A stretch of DNA of 64,000 nucleotides from NCBI RefSeq assembly GCF_002999235.1, contig NZ_CP027236.1, positions 1,240,001 to 1,304,000 of the forward strand, read 5' to 3'. Below, one piece after another: positions 38,370-47,400 of this stretch (positions are counted from its first letter, which is position 1; each line of letters starts with the position of its first letter). Made by a program: the position numbers and the translations under genes. Origin of the DNA: Actinomyces sp. oral taxon 897 (lineage in GTDB: Bacteria; Actinomycetota; Actinomycetes; Actinomycetales; Actinomycetaceae). The notes under the pieces were generated by a model. That model was not told the origin of the DNA and did not search any database. It saw only the letters and a program-made list of their open reading frames with translations.

Positions 38370-38903
38370 TCAGGCCATATTGGACCACTCGGCCGTGCCG
38401 TCGGCGAAGAGCTGGTGCTTCCACACGGGCAGGCGCGCCTTGACCTGCTCCACCAGGGCGCTGGCCGCCGCGAAGGCCTCCGCCCGGTGGTCAGCGCTCA
38501 CGGCCACCGCCAGGGCGGTATCCCCCACGACCAGGTCACCGACCCGGTGGACCACGCCCAGGGCCCGCAGGCCCGGGTGCGCGGCGACGTCGGCAGCGAC
38601 CTGGGTCATGACGTCGGCGGCCACTGGGTGGGCGCTGTAGGTAATGCCCTTCACTCCCCGTCCGTCGTCGTGGTCACGTACCACGCCCTCGAAGGTAACC
38701 ACGGCCCCGGCGGCCGCACAGGAGACCTGACGAGCCAGTTCCGTGGCGCTGACCGGCCGCATCGTCACCCCCGAGCACACAATGACCGCGCCGGATTTGC
38801 CCACGCTGGCCGCGCCAGATCCGTCGGCGGTAGCTGCAGAAGCACCATCGGCCTCCCCGGCCGTGGGCGGCCGGGACCAGGGTGCGGGGTCGGTGACGGG
38901 CAT
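38370..38903 (-). CDS. moaE: Molybdopterin synthase catalytic subunit
   Basis: Inserts two sulfurs into precursor Z to make molybdopterin. 177 residues from ATG 38903 with AGAGAGG upstream. The first 50 residues are unconserved. GVVRDHDDGRGVKGITYSAH, VVHRVGDLVVGDTALAVAV and the catalytic-lysine region EQVKARLPVWKHQLFADGT are intact. On the opposite strand to the other moa genes; the 265 bp between moaD and moaE hold only short GC-rich repeats (CCGGTCACCCGGTGCGTCC twice, GGAGGC repeats). Confidence 0.95.
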   Translation of the reverse strand: MPVTDPAPWSRPPTAGEADGASAATADGSGAASVGKSGAVIVCSGVTMRPVSATELARQVSCAAAGAVVTFEGVVRDHDDGRGVKGITYSAHPVAADVMTQVAADVAAHPGLRALGVVHRVGDLVVGDTALAVAVSADHRAEAFAAASALVEQVKARLPVWKHQLFADGTAEWSNMA

Positions 38904-38954
38904 GCTGGGGCCTCTCTGGGGTACCGGCCGAGGACGCTCCGTAGCCTGCCACCA

Positions 38955-39115
38955 GGCGCGTCCCGGCGCCACCAGGTGGCATAAAGAGCTCGATCGCCCG
39001 GCCGGTCGGGCCAGCTTAGGCGCGTCCCGGCGCCACCGGGCGGCACGAAGAGCTCAATCGCCCGGCGGTTGGCCAGCTTAGGCGCGTCCTGGCGCTACCG
39101 GGCGGCATGATAGGC
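38955..39115. repeat. 62-64 bp tandem direct repeat, about 2.6 copies
   Basis: Copies start with GGCGCGTCC at 38955, 39019 and 39081, spacing 64 and 62 bp. Shared body: GGCGCGTCCCGGCGCCACC, then GAGCTCAATCGCCCGG. It lies between the divergent moaE and moeA genes and so may overlap their promoters. Confidence 0.85.
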
Positions 39116-39154
39116 CCTGTACCGCCGTCGAACCGACCCACCCAGGGAGGCCCC

Positions 39155-40474
39155 ATGTCACCGCTGACACCTGTCGAGGACCACCTGCGCACGGTCCTGT
39201 CCGCCCTGGAGCCCCTGGCCCCGGTGACCCTGCCCCTGGCCCGGGCCCACGGCACCGTGCTGGCCCAGGACGTCCGGGCGCTGCTGGCCGTGCCGCCGTG
39301 GACCAACTCCGCCATGGACGGCTACGCGCTGCGCCGGCAGGACCTGGGCGGCGCGGCCCCCGTGGTCCTGCCCGTGTCCCAGGACGTCCCCGCCGGCAGC
39401 GTCCCCACCCCCCTGGAGCCAGGCACGGCCGCCCGCATTATGACCGGCGCGACCCTGCCAGCCGGCGCCGACACCGTGGTCAGGGTCGAGGACACCGACC
39501 AGGAGCCCGGCCCCCGGCCCCTGCCCGACCAGGTGACGGTGCGCGTCCTGCCCCAGGCGGGCGCCAACGTCCGGCACGCCGGGGAGGACACGGTCTGCGG
39601 GGCCCCCGTCCTGGGGCGGGGCACGCTCCTGGGGGCCCGTGAGCTGGCCGCCCTGGCCTCCACCGGTCACGGGACGGTCCTGGTGCGCCCCCGGCCGCGC
39701 GTCGCCGTGGTGTCCACCGGCGCCGAGCTGAGTGAGCCGGGACAGCCCCTGGCGCCGGGCCACGTCCCCGACTCCAACAGCCTCCTGCTGGCGGGCCTGC
39801 TGACGGAGGTGGGGGCGCACTGCGCCGGGACGTGGCGCGCCGCTGACACCTCCGCCTCCCTGGCCGAGGTCCTGCTCCAGGCAGCCGCCGACGCGGACCT
39901 GGTGGTGACCTCCGGCGGCGTCTCCGCCGGGGCCTTCGACCCCCTGACCATGCTGGCCGCCCAGCACCAGGAGCCTGCCGGGGCCGCCACGGACGGGCAG
40001 TCCGCCCGGGTCCACCTCACCTTCGCCAGCCTCGCCATGCAGCCGGGCAAGCCCCAGGCCCACGGGTACATTGACGTCAGGGGACGCCGGGTCCCGCTCC
40101 TGGCCCTGCCGGGCAACCCGGTCAGCGTCCTGGTGTCCTTCACCAGCCTCGTGCGTCCGGCCCTGGCGCGCCTGGCGGGGCTCCAGCCGTTGACACCCGC
40201 CGTCCTGCCCGGGTACGCGCGTGCCGCGAGCGCCTGGTCGTCCCCCGTAGGACGGCGCCAGCACGTGCCCGTGCGCCTGGTCCCCGCGCCTGCGGGGCAC
40301 CCCGGGCAGGAGGACACCTGGGTGGCTCCCACCCACCGGCTGGGCTCGGGCTCCCACCTGGTGGCCTCCCTGCCCCAGGCCCAGGCCCTGGCCGTGGTGG
40401 ACGAGGATGTGCCCGCCGTCGAGCTGGGGCAGCCCCTGCGCCTCCTGCCCCTGCCCGCCCCCGCCCGTCCCTGA
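39155..40474 (+). CDS. moeA: Molybdopterin molybdenumtransferase
   Basis: Inserts molybdate into adenylylated molybdopterin. 439 residues from ATG 39155 with GGGAGG upstream. Conserved PPWTNSAMDGYALR, IMTGATLPAGADTVVRVEDT, VVSTGAEL, DSNSLLLAGLL, VVTSGGVSAGAFD and ALPGNPVSVLVSF span domains I-III; the C-terminal domain IV follows. Overlaps no neighbour; moaC starts 28 nt later. Confidence 0.97.
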   Translation: MSPLTPVEDHLRTVLSALEPLAPVTLPLARAHGTVLAQDVRALLAVPPWTNSAMDGYALRRQDLGGAAPVVLPVSQDVPAGSVPTPLEPGTAARIMTGATLPAGADTVVRVEDTDQEPGPRPLPDQVTVRVLPQAGANVRHAGEDTVCGAPVLGRGTLLGARELAALASTGHGTVLVRPRPRVAVVSTGAELSEPGQPLAPGHVPDSNSLLLAGLLTEVGAHCAGTWRAADTSASLAEVLLQAAADADLVVTSGGVSAGAFDPLTMLAAQHQEPAGAATDGQSARVHLTFASLAMQPGKPQAHGYIDVRGRRVPLLALPGNPVSVLVSFTSLVRPALARLAGLQPLTPAVLPGYARAASAWSSPVGRRQHVPVRLVPAPAGHPGQEDTWVAPTHRLGSGSHLVASLPQAQALAVVDEDVPAVELGQPLRLLPLPAPARP

Positions 40475-40502
40475 CCGCCCCGTGGCAGAGAGCCTGACGG
40501 AC

Positions 40503-41000
40503 ATGAGTACCCCGATCCGCCTGACCCACCTTGACAGCGAGGGCGCCGCCTACATGGTTGACGTCACCGCCAAGACCCCGACCGTCCGCTCCGCCTCCGC
40601 CTGCGCTGAGGTCGCCTGCTCCCCGCAGGTGGTGGCGGCCCTGCGCCAGGGCACCGTCCCCAAGGGCGACGTCCTGGCCGTGGCCCGGGTCGCGGGGATC
40701 GCGGCGGCCAAGAAGGTGCCTGACCTGCTGCCGCTGGCCCACGTTATCGGCGTCCACGGGGCCCGGGTGGACCTGGGCGTGGAGGACTGGGGCGTACGCA
40801 TTGAGGCGACGGTGCGTACCGCGGACCGCACCGGGGTGGAGATGGAGGCCCTGACGGCGGTGACGGTGGCGGCCCTGGCCGTGGTGGACATGGTCAAGGG
40901 CGTGGACCGGGAGGTGACCCTCCGCCGTGCCATGGTGACGGCCAAGTCGGGGGGCCGTTCAGGGACGTGGGTGCGTCCGGCCCAGGGGGCGCGGGTATGA
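40503..41000 (+). CDS. moaC: Cyclic pyranopterin monophosphate synthase
   Basis: Converts the MoaA product to cyclic pyranopterin monophosphate. 165 residues from ATG 40503. Conserved KGDVLAVARVAGIAAAKK, LLPLAHVIGVHGARVD, TGVEMEALTAVTVAALAVVDMVK and AKSGGRSG are all present. Part of moeA-moaC-mobA. Confidence 0.97.
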   Translation: MSTPIRLTHLDSEGAAYMVDVTAKTPTVRSASACAEVACSPQVVAALRQGTVPKGDVLAVARVAGIAAAKKVPDLLPLAHVIGVHGARVDLGVEDWGVRIEATVRTADRTGVEMEALTAVTVAALAVVDMVKGVDREVTLRRAMVTAKSGGRSGTWVRPAQGARV

Positions 41001-41013
41001 GCGGGGCGCAGGT

Positions 41014-41916
41014 ATGAGCACAGGCGTGAGCGGAGGCACGGACACGACGGACACGACCGGGGGCGTCCTGGATGTCATTGTCCTGGCGGGGGGCACCGGG
41101 CGGCGTCTGGGCGGGGCCTGCAAGCCCGATGTCCTGGTCGCGGGGCGGCGCATGCTGGACCACGTGCTCGACGGCGTGGCCGGACTCCGCGGCCGGGGCC
41201 TGCCTGACGGGCGCGTCGTCGTCGTGGCGCCGCAGCAGGTGGCGCTGCCCGACGGCGTCCTGCGCGCCCTGGAGGATCCGCCGCTGGGAGGTCCGGTAGC
41301 CGGGGTGGCTGCGGGTCTCGGGGCCCTGGGGCTCCTGGGCCCCCGCACCGGGTCCGGGAGCAGGACCAGGTACGTGTCCGGTGCCGACGGCACAGCGGTA
41401 TCCGGGGCGAGCGCTCCCGGGTCGGGGGGCGCCAGAGCGGGCACGCCCGGGACGGGTGCCGAGACGGGTGCGGGGACCGGTCCTGCCGCACCCGGCCCCG
41501 CCGTTGCCCTGCTGACCTGCGACGCGCCCGGCTCCTGGAGGGCGCTGCCTGGGCTGCTGGACGCCCTGGCCCGGGCCGGGGTGGGCACCGACGGGGTCTG
41601 CGTGAGGACCGCGGGGGCTGGCGGCTACGTCCAGCACCTCCTGGGGGTCTACCGTCCGGCTCCCCTGGCGGCCGGGGTGGCCCCGGGCGGCGTGCCGTTG
41701 CGTGACGTGTCGGTCAGGCGGGCCATGGCGGTCCTGTCACTGAAGACGCTCACCCCCGCCGACACCTGGATCCTGCGCGACCTGGACACCTGGGAGGACG
41801 TGGCCCGGTGGGACCAGGAGCAGGCGGCGGGTCCCGGGGCCAGCCTGCCGGCCCTCCCCGCGGCCCCGGAGGCGCGGCCCGCGGCCCCGGAGGCGCGGAT
41901 GGGGGAACCACGCTGA
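41014..41916 (+). CDS. mobA: Molybdenum cofactor guanylyltransferase (MobA-like)
   Basis: Adds GMP to Moco to form the bis-MGD cofactor that NarG requires. 300 residues. The nucleotide-binding start is VIVLAGGTGRRLGG with lysine and aspartate in CKPDVLV; GPVAGVAAGLGAL and LLTCDAPGSWRALPGLLDAL match later motifs. Residues about 110-165 are an inserted Gly/Pro/Thr-rich stretch, and the C-terminus is an Ala/Pro tail with EARPAAPEA repeats. Starts 13 nt after moaC. Confidence 0.9.
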   Translation: MSTGVSGGTDTTDTTGGVLDVIVLAGGTGRRLGGACKPDVLVAGRRMLDHVLDGVAGLRGRGLPDGRVVVVAPQQVALPDGVLRALEDPPLGGPVAGVAAGLGALGLLGPRTGSGSRTRYVSGADGTAVSGASAPGSGGARAGTPGTGAETGAGTGPAAPGPAVALLTCDAPGSWRALPGLLDALARAGVGTDGVCVRTAGAGGYVQHLLGVYRPAPLAAGVAPGGVPLRDVSVRRAMAVLSLKTLTPADTWILRDLDTWEDVARWDQEQAAGPGASLPALPAAPEARPAAPEARMGEPR

Positions 41917-42070
41917 TCCGCCGTACCATCCGGGCGTGGGAGCGGGATCGGCAGGTGCGTTGAGCAGGTCTCGAATCCGCCGTACCGAGCAGGAGCCCGG
42001 CGCCCCGACCCGCTGGCCTGGCTGACCAGTCGGCCGTGCTCGTGCCAGGTAGGAGCGGCGGCCCCGGACC

Positions 42071-42125
42071 CGTTCTCGCGACGAACAAGTACCGTTCTCG
42101 CGACGAACAAGTACCGTTCTCACGG
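42071..42125. repeat. 22-bp tandem repeat with internal palindrome, 2.5 copies
   Basis: CGTTCTCGCGACGAACAAGTAC at 42071-42092 and 42093-42114, then CGTTCTCACGG. Each unit contains GTTC-TCGCGA-CGAAC, an operator-like imperfect palindrome. Located between convergent mobA and mog, in a 255-bp gap that otherwise has a repeated ATCCGCCGTACC (41919 and 41971). Confidence 0.8.
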
Positions 42126-42171
42126 TCTGTGGGGTGGGCCGGGGTCGGGGCGGGGCGGCTGGGCGGGCGGG

Positions 42172-42732
42172 TCAGTGGTCGGCGCCGCCGAGCTGCTCCA
42201 GGACGTGGGGCACGAGCGGGCCGATGACGGCCACGGTGTCCTTGACCCCGCCGCGCGATCCCGGCGCGTTGACCACCAGGACGCCGTCGGCCTCACGGCT
42301 GGTGACGCCCACCAGGCCCCGTGACAGGCCGGACAGCGGCGTCTTGGTCAGGCCGTGGGCGCGGATCTGCGCCTCCAGCCCCTCCAGGCGGACCTCGAGC
42401 AGGGGGGCGGTCCCCTCGGGCGTGAGGTCGCGCGGGGTGACGCCGGTGCCCCCGGTGGTCAGGACCACCCGGGCGCCCTGGGCGATGGCCGCCTCAATGG
42501 CCTGGCGGACGCTGTCAGCACCGTCGGGCACCAGGACCACCTCGTTGACGATGACGTCGTGCTCGGCCAGGAGCCGGACGGCCAGGGGGCCGGAGACGTC
42601 CTCGCGGGTCCCGGCGCAGCACCGGTCCGAGACGGTAATGACGGCGCCGCGCACGGGCTCGGGCAGGGGGTGGAGGCCCTTCTGGGCGATCGGGGCGTAG
42701 GCGGCGCCCTCGGATGATGTGGTGTGGCTCAT
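42172..42732 (-). CDS. mog: Molybdopterin adenylyltransferase (MogA/MoaB family)
   Basis: Adenylylates molybdopterin before molybdate insertion by MoeA. 186 residues from ATG 42732. GAVITVSDRCCAGTREDVSG, ARVVLTTGGTGVTPRDLTPE, SRGLVGV and VVNAPGSRGGVKD are characteristic. The in-frame region upstream of 42732 is unconserved. Divergent from narK. Confidence 0.95.
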   Translation of the reverse strand: MSHTTSSEGAAYAPIAQKGLHPLPEPVRGAVITVSDRCCAGTREDVSGPLAVRLLAEHDVIVNEVVLVPDGADSVRQAIEAAIAQGARVVLTTGGTGVTPRDLTPEGTAPLLEVRLEGLEAQIRAHGLTKTPLSGLSRGLVGVTSREADGVLVVNAPGSRGGVKDTVAVIGPLVPHVLEQLGGADH

Positions 42733-42845
42733 GGTGCATACGGTAGTCGATGTCCCAGTGCGTACCGCCGCACCCGGCCGGCCCCGGTGGCACCCCGGGC
42801 CCGGGCCGACGTCGGGGTAAATTACGCCACACCACCCTTCCTTTA

Positions 42846-42861
42846 TATGGCTCGTCCCATA
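42846..42861. promoter_or_regulatory. Possible operator upstream of narK
   Basis: TATGG-CTCGTC-CCATA inverted repeat in the AT-rich part of the mog-narK gap. No classical FNR box (TTGAT-N4-ATCAA) is visible there. Confidence 0.3.
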
Positions 42862-43004
42862 ACAAACTCTGTCCCCCGGCACCCCGTCGTTCCAGGCAGA
42901 ACGCAACCTGCCCCCGCCGGGCTCCCGGGACCTGCATCATGGTGAGGACGCCAGTTACACCGCCGTCGAGACGTCATCCGTCACCTCAAGCCCGCAGGAG
43001 CCCC

Positions 43005-44345
43005 ATGAGCGCCCGACCCGCCCCCGCCGCCAGCGGAAGAGTCCTCCAGGACTGGGACCCAGAGGACCCGCAGCGCTGGTCCCCCGCCATCGCCTGGCGG
43101 ACCCTGGTCATTACCACCTACTCAATGGTCCTGGCCTTCTGCGTGTGGTTCCTGCCCAGCGCCATCGCCCCCAAGCTCACCGAGATCGGCTTCCGCCTCA
43201 GCGAGGCCCAGCTGTACTGGCTGGCCGCCATGCCGGGCCTGGCCTGCGGCCTCATCCGCTTCGTCTACATGTTCCTGCCGCCCATCGTGGGCACCCGCCG
43301 GCTCGTGGCCTACTCCTCCCTGCTCTACGCCCTGCCCATGCTGGGCTGGTTCTTCGCCGTCCGGGACAGCACCACCGGCTACGGGGTGCTGCTGGCCCTG
43401 GCCTTCGCCTGCGGCATCGGCGGCGGGTCCTTCTCCGGCTACATGCCCTCCACCGGCTACTTCTTCCCCAAGCGCCTGTCGGGAACAGCCCTGGGCATCC
43501 AGGCCGGCGTGGGCAATATGGGCATGAGCATTATCCAGCTCATGGGCCCCTGGCTCATGGGGTTCGGCCTGTTCGGAATCACCTGGATCGCCCCCCAGAC
43601 GGCCGAAGGGGGCCCGGTGTGGGTCCACAACGTCGCCGTCTTCTTCGTCCCCTGGACAATCCTGGCCGCCCTCCTGGCCTTCACCCTGCTCAAGGACGTC
43701 CCGGTCAAGGCCAACGTCCGCCAGCAGATCGACATCTTCTCCAACCCCGACACCTGGTACATGACCCTCATGTACGTGGCCACCTTCGGGCTGTTCTCCG
43801 GGTTCGCGGCCCAGTTCGGCCTGCTGATCAAGAACACCTACGGGCCGAGCTCGGCCCTGGCCGCTACCTTCGACGCCTCCCTCCTGCCGCTGGGCGCCAC
43901 CTACGCCTTCCTGGGACCGCTCATCGGCTCGGTGGTGCGCATGTGCTGGGGGCCGCTGTGCGACAGGTTCGGCGGCGCCGTCTGGACCTTCGTCTCCCTG
44001 CTCGGCATGGGCGCCACCCTGGCGGCGACCACCTTCTTCCTCCACCCCACCGACCCCTCCCAGTTCCCGGGCTTCCTGTGGGCGATGCTGGCCATGTTCT
44101 TCTTCTCCGGACTGGGCAACGCCGGCACCTTCAAGCAGATGCCCATGATCATGCCCAAGCGCCAGGCCGGGGGCGCCATCGGCTTCACCGCCGCCATCGC
44201 CTCCCTGGGCCCCTTCATTGTGGGGGTGGCCATTGCCTCCCTGGGAGCGACCACCTGGTACTGGATCTCCGTGGCCTACTGCGTCCTGTGCGCGGTCATC
44301 TGCTGGATCCGCTACGCCCGCCCCGGCGCGCCCTTCCCGGGCTGA
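43005..44345 (+). CDS. narK: Nitrate/nitrite transporter NarK
   Basis: Major facilitator protein importing nitrate and/or exporting nitrite. 446 residues with about 12 helices. The nitrate signature appears as GIGGGSFSGYMPSTGYFFPKR and, in the second half, GLGNAGTFKQMPMIMPKR; RFVYMFL carries the first conserved arginine. ATG 43005 has CAGGAG 5 nt upstream. First of narK-narGHJI. Confidence 0.96.
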   Translation: MSARPAPAASGRVLQDWDPEDPQRWSPAIAWRTLVITTYSMVLAFCVWFLPSAIAPKLTEIGFRLSEAQLYWLAAMPGLACGLIRFVYMFLPPIVGTRRLVAYSSLLYALPMLGWFFAVRDSTTGYGVLLALAFACGIGGGSFSGYMPSTGYFFPKRLSGTALGIQAGVGNMGMSIIQLMGPWLMGFGLFGITWIAPQTAEGGPVWVHNVAVFFVPWTILAALLAFTLLKDVPVKANVRQQIDIFSNPDTWYMTLMYVATFGLFSGFAAQFGLLIKNTYGPSSALAATFDASLLPLGATYAFLGPLIGSVVRMCWGPLCDRFGGAVWTFVSLLGMGATLAATTFFLHPTDPSQFPGFLWAMLAMFFFSGLGNAGTFKQMPMIMPKRQAGGAIGFTAAIASLGPFIVGVAIASLGATTWYWISVAYCVLCAVICWIRYARPGAPFPG

Positions 44346-44436
44346 CCCCGACGCCGGGCCGGCCCGGGAACCAGCCCGGCACCCGGCCCGCCGCGGGCCC
44401 CACCGCAGACCACCGGAAGAGACCCTAAGGAGAGCA

Positions 44437-47400
44437 ATGAGCATCGGCTCCCAGCCCACCGGCCCGGGCATCGTCCCCGGGCCCGACCAGAAGGTCGAGA
44501 CCGCGCCCGCCCTGCTCACCCTGGGCTCCTACCTGCGCCGGGGGCGGGCCAGCTCGGACGCCCGCCGCCTGTTCCTGACCGGCGGGCGCCAGGCCGACGC
44601 CTTCTACCGCCACCGGTGGAGCCACGACAAGATGGTCCACTCCACCCACGGGGTCAACTGCACCGGCTCGTGCGCCTGGGAGGTCTACGTCACCGACGGG
44701 ATTATCACCTGGGAGAAGCAGATCACCGACTACCCCACCACCGGGCCGGACATGCCCGAGTACGAACCGCGCGGCTGCCCCCGCGGCGCGGCCTTCTCCT
44801 GGTACACCTACTCCCCCACCCGCATCCGCTACCCCTACGTACGCAGCGTGCTGCTGGACGCCTTCCGCGCCGCCAAGGCCGATACCGACGGCGACCCCGT
44901 GGCCGCCTGGGCCCAGGTCACCGGCGACCCCGCTACCGCCCGGGCCTACAAGTCGGCCCGGGGCAAGGGCGGCATGGTGCGCGTGGGCTGGGACGAGGCC
45001 CTGGAGATCATCGCCGCGGCCTACGTGCACACCATCCGCACCTGGGGCCCGGACCGCTGCGCCGGCTTCTCCGTCATCCCGGCCATGTCCCAGGTCTCCT
45101 ACGGCGCCGGCGGGCGCTTCCACGAGCTCATCGGCGGCACCATGCTCTCCTTCTACGACTGGTACGCCGACCTGCCCCCGGCCTCCCCCCAGGTCTTCGG
45201 CGACCAGACCGACGTGCCCGAGGCCGGCGACTGGTACAACTCCCAGTTCCTCATTATGTGGGGCTCCAACCTGCCCCTGACCCGCACCCCCGACGCCCAC
45301 TTCATGACCGAGGCCCGCTACCACGGCCAGAAGGTGGTGGCCGTCTCCCCCGACTACGCGGACAACACGAAGTTCGCCGACCAGTGGCTGCGGGTGGCCC
45401 CGGGCACCGACGGCGCCCTGGCGACGGCCATGGGCCACGTCATCCTCTCCGAGTTCCACGTGGAGCGGCGTGAGCCCTTCTTCCTGGACTACATGCGCCG
45501 CCACACCGACTCCCCCTTCCTGGTCGGCCTGGAGCTCCACCCCGACGGGACCGCCTACGTGCCCGGCCGCTTCCTGACCGCCTCCGACGTCGACGGCGTG
45601 GCCGAGGACGCCCCCAGGAACGAGTTCCGGCCCCTGGTGTGGGACCGCGAGCGCGGCCCGGCCGACCCCGGCGGGACGCTCGCGGACCGCTTCACCCCCG
45701 AGGGCGAGGGCAGGTGGAACCTGCTCATGGAGGGCGTGGACCCGGTCATGAGCATCCTGGACCTGCGTGGCCTGCCCGGCGCCCCCAGGGTGCAGGCCGC
45801 CGAGGTCCTCCTGCCCCGCTTCGACCTGCCGGGCTCCACCACCCCCACCGGCAGCGTGGGCGGCGGGACGGTGCGCCGCGGGGTGCCGGTCACCCGGGTC
45901 GGGGACCGCCTGGTGACCACCGTCTACGACCTGCTCCTGGCCCAGTACGCGGTTGGGCGCCCGGGCCTGCCCGGCCAGTGGCCCGAGGACTACCAGGACG
46001 CCACGGTGCCGGCCACGCCCGCCTGGGCCAGTGAGGTCACCGGTGTGCCCGGGCCCGCCGTTATCCGGGTGGCGCGCGACTTCGCGCTCAACTCCCTGGA
46101 GTCCGGCGGCCGCTCCCAGATCGTCATGGGCGCGGGCATTAACCACTACTACCACGCCGACCAGATCTACCGCACCATCCTGGCGCTGACCTCCATGTGC
46201 GCCACCCAGGGCGTCAACGGCGGCGGCTGGGCCCACTACGTGGGCCAGGAGAAGGTCCGCCCCCTGTCCGGGTTCCAGCAGTACGCCTTCGCCCTGGACT
46301 GGCACCGTCCGGCCCGCCAGATGATCTCCACCGGCTTCTGGTACATCACCACCGACCAGTGGCGCTACGACGCCACCAGCGCCGAGCGCCTGGCCTCCCC
46401 CCTGGGGGCGGGGACGCTGGCCGGGATGACGACCACGGACGTCATGGTGGAGGCCATGAAGCGCGGCTGGACGCCGTCCTACCCGACCTTCAACCGCAGC
46501 CCCCTGCTGCTGGGCCAGCAGGCCGCGGAGGCGGGCATGAGCCCGGCCGACTACGTGGTCAAGGAGCTCAGGGCCGGCACGCTGCGCTTCGCGGCCGAGG
46601 ACCCCGACGCCCCGGAGAACTTCCCGCGCATCCTGGCCTCCTGGCGCACGAACCTGCTGGGCAGCTCGGCCAAGGGAACGGAGTTCTTCCTGCGCCACAT
46701 GGTGGGGGCGGACAACGACGTCAACGCCGTCCAGACCCCGCCGGGGCAGCGTCCGGTCTCGGTGACCTGGCGTGACGAGGCCCCCGTGGGCAAGCTGGAC
46801 CTCATGTGGACGGCGGACTTCCGCAACACCTCCACCACGCTGCACTCCGACGTCGTGCTGCCGGCGGCCACCTGGTACGAGAAGCACGACATCTCCTCCA
46901 CGGACATGCACCCCTTTGTGCACTCCTTCAACGCGGCCATCGACCCACCCTGGGAGGCCCGCACCGACTTCCAGATCTACCAGGCCCTGGCCGGCCTCGT
47001 CTCCGACTGGGCGCCGCGCTACCTGGGCACCCAGACCGACGTCGTGGCCGCCCCCCTGACCCACGACACCCCCGACGCCCTGACCATGGCCCACGGGGAC
47101 GTCTCCGGGCTGCCCCAGGAGTGGATCCCGGGGGTGACCATGCCCAAGCTGGTGCCCACCCAGCGCGACTACACCCAGATCCGGGCCAAGTTCGACGCCG
47201 TCGGCCCCCTGGCCGAGAAGCTGGGCCTGCCCTGCAAGGGCATTGCGCTCAAGCCGGGCCCGGAGATCAGGCGCCTGGGGCGCAACCACGGGCTCTCCAC
47301 TGACGGCGTGGCGGCCGGGCGGCCGCTGGTGGACACCGACGTCCGGGCCGCCGACGCGATCCTGGCCCTGTCGGGCACCACCAACGGGCGCATTGCCACC

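Noticed and set aside
42071..42125. CRISPR array
   Set aside because: The 22-bp repeats are directly adjacent with no spacers, and no cas gene is present.
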